A stretch of 7,159 bases of DNA from Treponema sp. Its GTDB lineage: Bacteria; Spirochaetota; Spirochaetia; Treponematales; Breznakiellaceae. The stretch spans positions 1 to 7,159 of the forward strand of contig WQRN01000066.1 of NCBI GenBank assembly GCA_009786715.1, in the 5' to 3' direction. The position numbers and the translations under genes are program-made. Shown piece after piece: positions 1 to 6,589 of the stretch; the stretch's first letter is position 1, and each line of letters begins with the position of its first letter. The notes beneath the pieces are model-generated. The model did not search any database, was not told the DNA's origin, and was given only the letters and a program-made list of their open reading frames with translations.

Positions 1-186
1 GAAGTAATGCACGAATGTCAAAACCTTGAAAAAGCCACGCAGGAAATCACAGGCGGCATGAACGAAATGGCAACCGGAGCGGAACAGGTAAACGCCGCGG
101 TGCACCAAGTCAGCGAAATGAGCGGTAATAACAGTGAAGCTATCAATTCTTTACTTAAAGAGGTTTCCAAGTTTAAGGTTGATTGA
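1..186 (+). CDS. Methyl-accepting chemotaxis protein, C-terminal end (5' truncated by window)
   Basis: This is the last 61 codons of a chemoreceptor, open from base 1 and ending at TGA 184-186. The visible peptide has the heptad-like, Glu/Gln/Ala-rich pattern of the membrane-distal end of an MCP signalling domain: 'ITGGMNEMATGAEQVN' followed by 'AAVHQVSEMSGNNSEAI'. This segment is the returning helix of the cytoplasmic coiled-coil hairpin, which carries methylation sites and leads away from the CheA/CheW-contacting tip. The tip and the ligand-binding region lie outside the window, so ligand and membrane topology cannot be stated. The protein ends in LLKEVSKFKVD, with no NWETF-type CheR-docking pentapeptide. 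The repeated 'GGMNEMATGAEQV' style is common in Treponema receptors (recollection of the family, not a search). The neighbouring gene converges on it with a 34-base gap. Confidence 0.85.
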   Translation, partial: EVMHECQNLEKATQEITGGMNEMATGAEQVNAAVHQVSEMSGNNSEAINSLLKEVSKFKVD

Positions 187-220
187 TTAGATAGAGATTA
201 AAGTCATATGTTTATTCTTA

Positions 221-865
221 TTAGCTATTCGGCAGTTCCTTTAAACCCAGCCCATTGAGCCATGTTTTTACAGATGAGCGCGAAGCGTTAGCGGCAAAAC
301 GGAAACCGGGAAGCCAGACTGTATTCGATGAACTTATTTTTTGAAGGTTGGCCGCGCTGGAACCGATACCGCTTGAGCCTGATGTGCAGAATGGCACAAT
401 AGTTTTACCTGAAAAATCATAACTCTCTATGAAAGTATAAATGATTTTCGGCGCTTGTCCCCACCAAATGGGATAGCCCAAAAACACAATATCGTAATTT
501 TCCATATTTTGAATATTTCCCGATATAGATGGGCGAGAAGAAGGATCCGCGTTCTCTTTACTTGCCCGGCTTGAATTGTCTCTCCAATTAAGATCATTTG
601 ATGTATAAGGCACTTCCGGTTTTATTTCGTGAAGGTCTGCAATTATAGTTTGCGTATTTAATTCATCCGCTATGTGTGTTGCTACAGCGAGTGTATTTCC
701 AGTGCAGGAGAAATATGCTACCAATATTTTAGGCGTATCCGTATTATTTGTCATATTTAATTCCTCCTGTGTTGTTGGTGTTGTTTTTTTTGTTTCCGTT
801 CTGGAAGAGTTACAAGTTGACGAAAACAATAAAATTATAATAAGTATAGAAATTAATTTTTTCAT
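221..865 (-). CDS. Flavodoxin with lipoprotein-like N-terminal leader (Flavodoxin_4 type)
   Basis: This 214-residue protein binds FMN and would act as a one- or two-electron carrier; its partner is unknown. Residues 46-53 (KILVAYFS) form the first beta strand. The phosphate-binding loop follows as SCTGNT (53-58), and GYPIWWGQAPK (130-140) and FCTSGSSGIGSS (159-170) give the two flavin-flanking loops typical of short flavodoxins. Residues 1-17 are a Lys-Lys plus hydrophobic signal peptide ending in FSST-Cys18, which may be lipidated. Thr at -1 is unusual, so simple secretion is also possible. The start at 865 is chosen because AGAGGA (875-880) sits 9 bases upstream. A longer reading from 901 lies inside the preceding gene and would disrupt the signal peptide. 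A second in-frame ATG (codon 38, 752-754) follows a perfect AGGAGG and would give a 177-residue cytosolic flavodoxin. The gene lies 13 bases after the GH94 stop, so co-transcription is likely. Confidence 0.88.
   Translation of the reverse strand: MKKLISILIIILLFSSTCNSSRTETKKTTPTTQEELNMTNNTDTPKILVAYFSCTGNTLAVATHIADELNTQTIIADLHEIKPEVPYTSNDLNWRDNSSRASKENADPSSRPSISGNIQNMENYDIVFLGYPIWWGQAPKIIYTFIESYDFSGKTIVPFCTSGSSGIGSSAANLQKISSSNTVWLPGFRFAANASRSSVKTWLNGLGLKELPNS
755..768 (-). promoter_or_regulatory. Internal ribosome binding site in the flavodoxin gene
   Basis: Read on the minus strand, AGGAGG (768-763) is followed by eight bases, GAATTAAAT-like spacing, and then ATG at 754-752. This ATG is codon 38 of the flavodoxin reading frame and begins MTNNTDTPK, just before the first beta strand of the flavodoxin fold. 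The site is a stronger match to the anti-Shine-Dalgarno sequence than the AGAGGA in front of the lipoprotein start. It could be the main start or a second start that makes an unexported form. A chance match within codons for Gln-Glu-Glu-Leu-Asn cannot be excluded. Confidence 0.55.
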
Positions 866-874
866 TGTAATGAT

Positions 875-880
875 TCCTCT
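875..880 (-). promoter_or_regulatory. Ribosome binding site of the flavodoxin gene, overlapping the GH94 stop codon
   Basis: The minus-strand sequence AGAGGA lies nine bases before the ATG at 865-863. Its first bases are shared with the TAG stop (881-879) of the upstream phosphorylase gene. Ribosomes finishing the phosphorylase would therefore terminate on the flavodoxin initiation region, an arrangement that favours translational coupling. Confidence 0.65.
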
Positions 881-3305
881 ACATCTCCAACACAACCTCA
901 TTTTCTGCCTTTAACGCCGAGGCGGGAATGTAATTCCCTTGCATCGTCTCTCCGTTAACAGTAAGTTTCTGGCAGCCTGTTTCGCGGCTGTTTGGGTTGT
1001 TTACCTTTATGTTCAATTTTTTGCCGCGGAAAACTTTTTCCATGGTAAAGGATTTCCATGCGGCAGGAATTGCGGGTGACAGACGCAGTCCGCCGATGTC
1101 AGGGCGTAAGCCGAGAATGCCTTCCACGCAGCCGACCATTACTGTGCTTGCGGTTCCTGTTAACCAGTGGACGTGGCTTCTGCCTTCGAAGGGGCTGTCT
1201 GAGCTTTCCGTGAATTGCGAATAAACATAGGGCTCCATTAAGCGTGTTTCCGCGATGTTGTTTTGAGCGGCAGGGCAGCTTTCCAAATAATATTCAACAG
1301 CGCGCTCTCCGCATCCTAGCAGCGCTTCGGCTAAAATTATCCAGCCCTGCGACTGTAAAAAGATTCCGCCGTTTTCTTTTGTTGATGGATTAAATAATAA
1401 CGCAAGCGCTCCGTCGAAAGCGTGTTTGCGGTATGAAGGAGCCATAAGACGCGCGCCGTATTTTGTGTTTAACTCCTTGTGGACTAAATCGAGTATTGCT
1501 TTGCCGCGCCTGCCTGAGGGATTCGCTTCATCAGCAAAACCGGAAATTACAGCCCAGCTCTGAGGATTAAGCCATACGCTTGCCTCGGGGTCGCCTCCCT
1601 TGCCTACAATTTGATCTTTCTCGGTTATGCCGCGAATAAATCGATCTTTATCCCAGCAGCGATCTTCAATTATTTTACCGAACTTGAATTTTAATTTTTC
1701 CATTTTCTTTTCTGTCGCGCTGTCTTTTTTGTATTTCGCAAAGCGAATCATAATCTCAAAAGCATAATATAACTGGAAGGCGACAAATACGGATATGCCC
1801 TTTGCGCCTAATCTTAAACAGTCGTTCCAGTCGGCGTGAAGACCTGCGGGTAATCCGTGGATACCTAGGTGGTTAAGAGAAAAATCAATTGCTTTTAATA
1901 AATGGTTAAAGAGCGAATCTTTTCCTTTGTCCGCGTAGGGGATAATTTCGTCTAACAGAGCTGTGTTACCTGTTTCGGCTACATATTTCCAGACAGTTGG
2001 GAAAAGCCATAACGCGTCATCGGCGCGGTAAGAGGGATGTCCCGTGTTTTTCTGGTAAGATTCGTCTTCGGGTTTATCTTCGCTGCCGGGGTTGTGATTA
2101 TACTTTACAAGCGGAAGGGCGCCGCCGTGGTTTACCTGCGCGGAGATCATGAACTTTATTTTTTCCAGAGCCATTTCAGGATCAAGGTGAATGATACCCT
2201 GAATGTCCTGAACAGTGTCGCGGTAGCCATAACCGTTTCGCTGTCCGCAGTAAATGAGCGACGCGGCGCGTGACCAGACAAACGTAATAAAGCACTGATA
2301 CGCATTCCATGTGTTAATCATGTTGTTAAAATTTTCATCCGGCGTTGTTACTTTTAAGTTGTCAAGTTTTTTGTGCCAGTATGTTTTAAGTTCCGCAATT
2401 TCGCGATCGGGGAGAGTTGAATCTTCGTAGCGAGTAACAAGTTCATTCGCCTGCGCTTCGCGTTTTTGTCCGAGCAGGAATACAAGCTCGCAGGATTTGC
2501 CGGGAGCCAGATCGATTGTTGTGTGGAGAGCGCCGCAGGGGTTCATGTTGTAATTTAATGTGCCGTCCAGTTTGCCGTTTTCTACGGAAACGGGATTTCC
2601 ATAATCACGGTAGTTACCGAGGAACTTTGCGCGGTCTCCGCAGTAACTGATTACCTTTGCGCCTGACATGCCGAAGAAACGCGTTTCTACGCGGCTTTCG
2701 TTGACGGCGTTAAGGCAGTTTTCGTTTATTGTCTGCAGAATGAATTTATCTTTAAAATAGGTGCGGGTTATAAATTGAGTATACTGAAGATTAACCTGAT
2801 CCTGCTCGTAAAAACTTTCGCAGGTGAATTCAACAAAACCAAAGACAGAAATTTTCCGCGCCTTCGACCCGTTGTTGGTAATTTTTAGCCGCCACACCTC
2901 GTAATCGCCGGAACTATGTTCCGTCTTGTGCGGAACATAGTAATCAACTTGTGATTGTATTTCCTTGTATTCAGCTTCAATCTGGGTGTAACCTGTTCCG
3001 TGGCGGCAAATCGATTTATACTTGTCTAAAGGCTTTCCTACAGGCTGCCAAGACGCAGACCAATAATCGCCGCTGTCTTCGTCATCCCGCAGGTAGATGT
3101 AACGCCCGGGGCGATCCTGCTCGTTAAAGCGGTAACGGATCAACCTTCCTGCCGCGCCGCTTTTTACAAAGCTGTAACCGCCTGCATTGTTGGAAATTAT
3201 CGCTCCGTAAGCCGGCGATCCGAGGTAATTTGCCCAGGGTGCAGGGGTGTCGGGCTTATCAATAACATATTCTCTTTTGTCCGAATCGAAATAACCGTAT
3301 ATCAT
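879..3305 (-). CDS. GH94 disaccharide phosphorylase (cellobiose / N,N'-diacetylchitobiose phosphorylase-like)
   Basis: This 808-residue cytosolic enzyme would cleave a beta-linked disaccharide with inorganic phosphate, giving a sugar 1-phosphate plus free sugar and saving ATP. It has the full family length (about 800-820) and no signal peptide. The N-terminal beta-sandwich begins MIYGYFDSDKREYVI and includes NAGGYSF (40-46) and the YLRDDEDSGDYWS stretch (71-83). The (alpha/alpha)6 catalytic domain carries WSRAAS (344-349), R356 and D363 in the QRNGYGYRD segment, ADWNDCL (491-497) with the expected general acid D495, KENGGIF (643-649), EPYVYSQ (691-697) and WLTGTA (714-719). W493 and D495 match the conserved active-site pair. 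Substrate is uncertain: the R356-D363 spacing and the N-terminal DRPGRYIYLRDD resemble chitobiose phosphorylase, while WLNPQSWAV resembles cellobiose phosphorylases. The start has GGAG (3314-3317) eight bases upstream. It forms an apparent operon with the flavodoxin; no sugar transporter lies beside it. Confidence 0.93.
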   Translation of the reverse strand: MIYGYFDSDKREYVIDKPDTPAPWANYLGSPAYGAIISNNAGGYSFVKSGAAGRLIRYRFNEQDRPGRYIYLRDDEDSGDYWSASWQPVGKPLDKYKSICRHGTGYTQIEAEYKEIQSQVDYYVPHKTEHSSGDYEVWRLKITNNGSKARKISVFGFVEFTCESFYEQDQVNLQYTQFITRTYFKDKFILQTINENCLNAVNESRVETRFFGMSGAKVISYCGDRAKFLGNYRDYGNPVSVENGKLDGTLNYNMNPCGALHTTIDLAPGKSCELVFLLGQKREAQANELVTRYEDSTLPDREIAELKTYWHKKLDNLKVTTPDENFNNMINTWNAYQCFITFVWSRAASLIYCGQRNGYGYRDTVQDIQGIIHLDPEMALEKIKFMISAQVNHGGALPLVKYNHNPGSEDKPEDESYQKNTGHPSYRADDALWLFPTVWKYVAETGNTALLDEIIPYADKGKDSLFNHLLKAIDFSLNHLGIHGLPAGLHADWNDCLRLGAKGISVFVAFQLYYAFEIMIRFAKYKKDSATEKKMEKLKFKFGKIIEDRCWDKDRFIRGITEKDQIVGKGGDPEASVWLNPQSWAVISGFADEANPSGRRGKAILDLVHKELNTKYGARLMAPSYRKHAFDGALALLFNPSTKENGGIFLQSQGWIILAEALLGCGERAVEYYLESCPAAQNNIAETRLMEPYVYSQFTESSDSPFEGRSHVHWLTGTASTVMVGCVEGILGLRPDIGGLRLSPAIPAAWKSFTMEKVFRGKKLNIKVNNPNSRETGCQKLTVNGETMQGNYIPASALKAENEVVLEM

Positions 3306-3313
3306 AACATTTT

Positions 3314-3317
3314 CTCC
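3314..3317 (-). promoter_or_regulatory. Ribosome binding site of the GH94 gene
   Basis: The minus strand reads GGAG followed by AAAATGTT and then the ATG at 3305-3303, an ideal eight-base spacing. The nearby ATG in AAAATG (3310-3308) is out of frame and hits TGA after one codon, so this site supports the start at 3305. Confidence 0.7.
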
Positions 3318-3340
3318 ATATTGATTTTGATGTCAACTTC

Positions 3341-3346
3341 ATTTTA
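3341..3346 (-). promoter_or_regulatory. Candidate -10 box for the GH94-flavodoxin unit
   Basis: The minus strand reads TAAAAT here, five of six bases matching TATAAT. It would place transcription start near 3334 and give a leader of about 28 bases containing the GGAG site. The matching -35 position (about 3364-3369, TTCTAA) is poor. The box abuts the start of the divergent gene, so any promoter here would overlap it. This is a visual match only. Confidence 0.25.
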
Positions 3347-3348
3347 TC

Positions 3349-5433
3349 ATGAAAACAATGGATTTAGAACAGGAAGAAGCTCTATATGAATTTCTCGAAA
3401 ACGCGGTTGAACCGTTCACACTGGACGATATTACAGTCTATGTGCAGGCGTCCGGGCAAAAACCCGATAAAAAACTGGTTGTGGAAATAGGCGCGTATCT
3501 TGATATTAGAAAAATTGCTTTTAAACAGGATAATAAATACTGGGTTTCCAGAAGAAGCTGTTTTGAACCGGCTGTTTTTGTTATTACCCCTTCGCGGCTG
3601 GAGCTGCTTAACGGCATTTTAATCCCCGGGCACCGCTGCGTTCCGTTCGCAAACCCGCTGACGCTTCCTCACCGTTATAAATTTTTCTGGAAAGGAGAGG
3701 AGGTTCCTGTAACAACAACAGAGGCGCCGCCCGATGAACTATACCCCTATTACTGCATCTACGGCGAAGAGTTTGCTCCTCAGTATATCGCAAGAGACAA
3801 TCCCGAAAATGAAGAAGCGTTTAACGCCGACCCTTATGAAGACCCGCCTGAAGTATCGATTCATACGCTTGATATGCGCGCCATTTACCGCGAAAGTTCA
3901 TTTGTTCCCGGAGACAGGTTTATAGTCCGCACCTTGGATTGGAAGGACTGCCGCTTTGAAATTGAAAAGGTAAACAAGGATGATTGGAAGCGCGAAGATT
4001 TAATGCAATGGCTTGAAGTTGCCGAAAACGGTTTTGAAGACAGTTTCGCTCTGCTCGGTCCCGGCGCAAGCACAGAGGAGCAGATAGCGTTCGCGTATTG
4101 GTTCGGCGGCAAGCGGATAAGGCAGACGCCGTCTTATTCGCTTGAAGAGTTTCTTTTTGAAAAAACCAATCGTGTGGATATTGTTCCCTACGGCATTGAA
4201 ACCCGTTTTTGGTTTGCCGGAAAGGATATTCCCGACAGTAAAAATCTTCAGAATTATACAGTTCCGCCCGACAGGACTTTTATAGAAGATTTGTTATTTC
4301 AAAAAAATATTCCCATTTCCGAATTTGTAATTCTTTCCTATATAAGAGACGCGTTTTTTAGAAACGAAAAAGATATTGACCTTGTAATTAACCGCCTTGT
4401 TCCGCCTGTTGTTCATCTTGATGAAATGGAATGGGATTTGCTTGCGGATTATATTACAGACAGCATGGAAGATTTTTACAAGGGCTATTCTCTTTTTTTG
4501 GATCAAGGCGCGGGACCTATCCGCCAAAGAGTCGCGGAATTGCACACGGCGGTTATCGAACTTTCCGCAAAGCTTCAAAAAGGCGAAATTGAAGCTGCGT
4601 GGCTGCCGCGCCATACATTCATTGTGCTTTCGCAGATTCAGGGGCACGCAGCGGCGCTGATGGAAGATCTTGCGTTTGATGAGTCACCCGCCGAATCTGA
4701 AATTGCCGCCATGGACAATTCCTTAGACAGCATGATCGATACCTTTTCTGATATTAAAGAACTTATTAACACCGCTATGGATAATTTCAGAAGGAGTAAT
4801 TTAACTGTTATCCACGGAGGCAGCGCTGCAGGACAGTTATGGCGGATGATTCAAATCAGTATTTCCGGAATTGACGCGTGGAGAAGGGCGATAATTCCGC
4901 ATGATTTTTCGATGGAAGATCTACATAAGCTGATTCAAACGGGAATGGGTTGGAACGGCAATCTGCGGTTTCGTTTTTACCACGATGCGGAGCACCGTAA
5001 CGATGCAGAGCACCGTAACGATACCTCGTATAGCAATGATACTTCGTATAGCAATGATACAGAGTATCGAAGCGATGCGGAAGATCATAAAGAATATCTG
5101 CATGATAAAGTCAAGTTATGCGAAATAGATTTTCACGGTAAAAAAGAACTTGTGTATGAGTACGGCCCCAAGTGGAATGTGAAGGTAATTATCATGTCTT
5201 CGTATCAGCCTTCTAAAAATGAGACAATTCGTTTTGTAACAGGCGACGGTCTTGCGCCGCCTGAACAGGTAGACGGCCCGCGCCACTTCAGGCGGCTTTT
5301 GGGTTCTCTGGAAGCGGGCGGTAATTTGGAAAAACAATCCGCACAGCGCGAACTTGGTTCCGATTTTATTACTGCCGGTTTTGATCTTGATAAACTGAAC
5401 CGGAATCTTCGCGCGGTTTTCCCAAATAAATAA
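3349..5433 (+). CDS. Unknown protein with C-terminal plasmid pRiA4b ORF-3-like domain and internal hexapeptide repeats
   Basis: This is a 694-residue soluble protein with no signal peptide or membrane segment; its function is unknown. Residues about 10-70 look like a small helical, winged-helix-like module (LYEFLENAVEPFTLDDITVYV, then KYWVSRRSCF); this is inference. Residues 75-480 are not recognised: the region is acidic, first beta-rich with LLNGILIPGHRCVPF (86-100), then helical from about 305. From about 496 it matches the pRiA4b ORF-3 pattern: LWRMIQISISGIDAWRRAIIP, then MEDLHKLIQTGMGW (522-535), LVYEYGPKWNVKV (601-613) and GDGLAPPEQVDGPRHF (632-647). The usual YDFGDSW reads YEYGPKW here. 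Six six-residue repeats (546-581) are inserted in this domain. The start at 3349 is the first ATG after an in-frame TGA (3328-3330), with no Shine-Dalgarno visible; ATG at codon 4 is an alternative. The gene diverges from the GH94 gene, and its last 65 bases overlap the YibE/F gene tail-to-tail. Confidence 0.85.
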   Translation: MKTMDLEQEEALYEFLENAVEPFTLDDITVYVQASGQKPDKKLVVEIGAYLDIRKIAFKQDNKYWVSRRSCFEPAVFVITPSRLELLNGILIPGHRCVPFANPLTLPHRYKFFWKGEEVPVTTTEAPPDELYPYYCIYGEEFAPQYIARDNPENEEAFNADPYEDPPEVSIHTLDMRAIYRESSFVPGDRFIVRTLDWKDCRFEIEKVNKDDWKREDLMQWLEVAENGFEDSFALLGPGASTEEQIAFAYWFGGKRIRQTPSYSLEEFLFEKTNRVDIVPYGIETRFWFAGKDIPDSKNLQNYTVPPDRTFIEDLLFQKNIPISEFVILSYIRDAFFRNEKDIDLVINRLVPPVVHLDEMEWDLLADYITDSMEDFYKGYSLFLDQGAGPIRQRVAELHTAVIELSAKLQKGEIEAAWLPRHTFIVLSQIQGHAAALMEDLAFDESPAESEIAAMDNSLDSMIDTFSDIKELINTAMDNFRRSNLTVIHGGSAAGQLWRMIQISISGIDAWRRAIIPHDFSMEDLHKLIQTGMGWNGNLRFRFYHDAEHRNDAEHRNDTSYSNDTSYSNDTEYRSDAEDHKEYLHDKVKLCEIDFHGKKELVYEYGPKWNVKVIIMSSYQPSKNETIRFVTGDGLAPPEQVDGPRHFRRLLGSLEAGGNLEKQSAQRELGSDFITAGFDLDKLNRNLRAVFPNK
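4984..5091 (+). repeat. Six tandem 18-base units, in frame within the pRiA4b ORF-3-like gene
   Basis: The units start at 4984, 5002, 5020, 5038, 5056 and 5074, each beginning GAT. They encode DAEHRN, DAEHRN, DTSYSN, DTSYSN, DTEYRS and DAEDHK. Units 1 and 2 differ by one base (GCG/GCA), and so do units 3 and 4 (ACC/ACT), both silent. Units 5 and 6 are more diverged. Two recent duplications on top of an older array would explain this. Because the unit is a multiple of three, copy-number change keeps the frame. The encoded 36 residues are charged and polar, and probably form a flexible loop between beta strands of the domain. Confidence 0.9.
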
Positions 5434-6562
5434 AAGCGCTGAAAAGAGCTGTAAGCGGCATCGCGAACAGGATGCCGAAACTTCCGGCAAGAGCCTGCAA
5501 AATTTCTACCGCGATCATCTCGCTGTTAAATAATCCAAACAAAGAACTTGAATAAATGCTCAAGAGTATTACAACAGTTAACGAACATCCGATGTACGCA
5601 AGTATGAGAGTGTCCGCCATTGTGCCCATAATGTCGCGTCCGATTGTAATGCCCGATTTTAGCAGTTCTTTAAATTTGATGTTTTCCGCTTTTTCCTTAA
5701 TTTCCCATAACGAAGACGCTATTGATATCGAAACATCCATTACAGCGCCCATCGCGCCGATTATAATTCCGGCGAAAATTATCGCTCTTAAGTTAATCTG
5801 AATGTCACCCGGAAGATTTACAAGATAACGCGAATGTTCGTCTATGATTCCTGTAAAGAATAATAATTTATCCATTACAAGCGCGATAAAACCAGCAACT
5901 ACAACGCCGCCTACGCAGCCCAGAATGGAAGCAAGCGCTTTTTTGTTATATCCGATTACGATTAACGGAACCATTGCCATCGTGTAAACACAGACAAGTA
6001 TCGACATTATATAAATATTTTTTCCTGAAAGAATCGACGGGATAAAAACCGCAAAGATTGCGGAACATGTAAAACTGAGCGAAACAATCGTGTTAAAACC
6101 TTTCTTTCCTCCGAAAAGCAGAACGCAGAAAACAAAAATTATTCCAAGACCGAGCAGTTTGTTTGTGCGCAGGTATCCGCCGAAAAACCACCCCATTTCA
6201 TTATTGAATAATACAACTTTATTTCCCTTTTCAATTTCTTTTGATCTGTCAATTAATAGCGGGCTGAAAGTCTGTTCCGCTGTTATTGTCCGGCCTTTAA
6301 GTGCGCCGTCTAATACTTTTGCTTCAAAAATAATTTTTGTGCCGGGCGCTAACGGAACAGTTTCGTTTTCTTCGTCAAAATCATCAAGAAAATCATAATT
6401 TGTTTCAACTTTTTCGATAACTCTTTCAACTTTCGCTTTTACCACTTTGTTAACGGCGTTTTGAAATTTGATCATACCAGGCGTCATTATGCTGTGTCCG
6501 GCGACAAGAAGCAGAACAGCGGCGGCAATTGTTATTAAGTACGGGATCGATATTCTAATCAT
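5369..6562 (-). CDS. YibE/F-family multi-spanning membrane protein
   Basis: This 397-residue inner-membrane protein belongs to the YibE/F-like family, whose biochemical role is not established. Residues about 5-25 form an N-terminal membrane anchor. Residues 30-125 form an extracytoplasmic beta-rich domain with an acidic loop (YDFLDDFDEENE). From 134 on come about seven further hydrophobic spans. Family-type motifs are IGAMGAVMDVSISIASSLWEI (268-288), GRDIMGTMADTLILAYIG (308-325) and NSEMIAVEILQALAGSFGI (346-364), ending in AMPLTALFSAFIYL. Length is normal for the family. The start at 6562 is the only ATG after the upstream in-frame TGA (6577-6575); the ribosome site is weak (GAGA about 11 bases upstream). 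It lies 27 bases after the feoB stop in the same direction, suggesting one transcript. The last 22 codons, including the polar tail REDSGSVYQDQNRQ, overlap the convergent pRiA4b-type gene. Confidence 0.9.
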   Translation of the reverse strand: MIRISIPYLITIAAAVLLLVAGHSIMTPGMIKFQNAVNKVVKAKVERVIEKVETNYDFLDDFDEENETVPLAPGTKIIFEAKVLDGALKGRTITAEQTFSPLLIDRSKEIEKGNKVVLFNNEMGWFFGGYLRTNKLLGLGIIFVFCVLLFGGKKGFNTIVSLSFTCSAIFAVFIPSILSGKNIYIMSILVCVYTMAMVPLIVIGYNKKALASILGCVGGVVVAGFIALVMDKLLFFTGIIDEHSRYLVNLPGDIQINLRAIIFAGIIIGAMGAVMDVSISIASSLWEIKEKAENIKFKELLKSGITIGRDIMGTMADTLILAYIGCSLTVVILLSIYSSSLFGLFNSEMIAVEILQALAGSFGILFAMPLTALFSAFIYLGKPREDSGSVYQDQNRQ

Positions 6563-6589
6563 GATGTAAATATCTCATGATTTTAAATT

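Noticed and set aside
187..220. A transcription terminator between the converging chemoreceptor and flavodoxin genes
   Set aside because: I looked for a GC-rich hairpin followed by a T run on both strands and found only weak A/T-rich complementarity.
866..901. An upstream in-frame extension of the flavodoxin starting at 901 (MRLCWRCRGIIT...)
   Set aside because: It lies inside the end of the GH94 gene, has no good ribosome site, and would place a charged, Cys-rich stretch before a clear Lys-Lys hydrophobic signal peptide that has its own AGAGGA.
672..914. A plus-strand 80-residue open frame opposite the flavodoxin leader
   Set aside because: It is the antisense shadow of the signal peptide and linker, its start is unsupported, and the residue pattern (Val/Phe-rich) mirrors the opposite coding strand.
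3331..3336. A perfect TTGACA on the minus strand in the divergent gap, as a -35 box for the GH94 gene
   Set aside because: With normal 16-18 base spacing, its -10 would fall on the ribosome site and start codon (AAAATG), so the transcript would begin inside the gene and lack the GGAG.
4294..4660. Overlapping open frames on both strands inside the pRiA4b-type gene
   Set aside because: The long conserved plus-strand frame covers the region. The alternatives have no ribosome sites and give Arg/Lys/Phe-rich low-complexity products typical of shadow frames.
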